The position numbers were made by a program, and so were the translations under genes. From positions 62,001-126,000 of the forward strand of contig JBDTRP010000104.1 of the NCBI GenBank assembly GCA_039931555.1: a stretch of DNA of 64,000 bases, given 5' to 3'. A model generated the notes under the pieces. The model was not told the DNA's origin. It saw nothing but the letters and a program-made list of their open reading frames with translations, and ran no database searches. How positions within the stretch are numbered: the stretch's first letter is position 1; each line of letters begins with the position of its first letter. This DNA comes from JAENVT01 sp039931555. GTDB lineage: Bacteria > Actinomycetota > Acidimicrobiia > Acidimicrobiales > Ilumatobacteraceae. Shown one piece after another: positions 63,980-64,000 of the stretch.

Positions 63980-64000
63980 CATTCCCCGATAACGTCTACC

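Overview
The window is 64 kb of dense, GC-rich bacterial chromosome made up almost entirely of housekeeping genes. Several marks point to an actinobacterium: an mIHF-type nucleoid protein between pyrD and gmk, a PriA without helicase motifs, a GuaB1-type GMP reductase paralogue, a DUF3151 protein, a CoaBC-MetK-PriA-Def-Fmt gene order, and many GTG starts with 4-base GTGA/ATGA overlaps. The layout would suit the Acidimicrobiia (Ilumatobacter-like), but that is inference from gene style, with no database match. No rRNA, tRNA, CRISPR array, insertion sequence or prophage was recognised.

Layout. 1-10 kb: the 3' part of a xylulokinase gene, a J-domain protein, Sua5 and a hydrolase on the minus strand, then guaB1-cmk-plsC, an M18 aminopeptidase/histidine phosphatase pair, and pyk with a hydrolase. 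10-16 kb: small unknowns, mobA, a rhodanese, an RNase D-like nuclease, an orphan ParA and typA. 16.8-27.7 kb: a long plus-strand run alaS-ruvX-mltG-aroE-aroC-aroK-aroB-GNAT-aroQ-pepQ-efp-nusB, nearly all genes touching or overlapping. It joins shikimate synthesis to translation and cell-wall functions. 27.7-30.8 kb: a convergent pair of envelope-glycan type genes (DUF2079 membrane protein and a glycosyltransferase-methyltransferase fusion). They sit where related genomes usually carry pyrR-pyrB-pyrC. 31-42 kb: carA-carB-pyrD-mihF-gmk-rpoZ-coaBC-metK-priA. 42-48 kb: a small methyltransferase, def-fmt, a frameshifted secreted-protein gene, rsmB, a MoaB/Mog protein, hisG, a cold-shock-like protein and an alkyltransferase-like protein. 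48-55 kb: infC-rpmI-rplT, a SpoU rRNA methyltransferase, pheS-pheT and another methyltransferase. 55-57.6 kb: TPR, YqgE and DUF4230 proteins. 57.6-63.9 kb: the arginine operon argC-argB-argD-argF-argR-argH plus a 3-methyladenine glycosylase; argJ and argG are absent.

The genes themselves are familiar. The most interesting signals are regulatory. (1) Tandem ArgR-type palindromes with the same 20-bp spacing lie at both argC and carA, linking arginine synthesis to carbamoyl-phosphate supply. (2) The carA leader has two mutually exclusive hairpins at a strong ribosome-binding site, a short ORF that overlaps the carA start by GTGA, and a 12-bp long-range stem. (3) A roughly 40-nt inverted-repeat element occurs four times, in two pairs, each pair between the 3' ends of convergent genes. 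(4) infC has no usable ATG/GTG/TTG start. (5) A perfect 10-bp hairpin after rplT lies inside the reading frame of the next gene, which also lacks a normal start. (6) TANNNT hexamers 6-9 nt before many start codons suggest frequent leaderless transcription. All of these are sequence-based proposals with no experimental support here.
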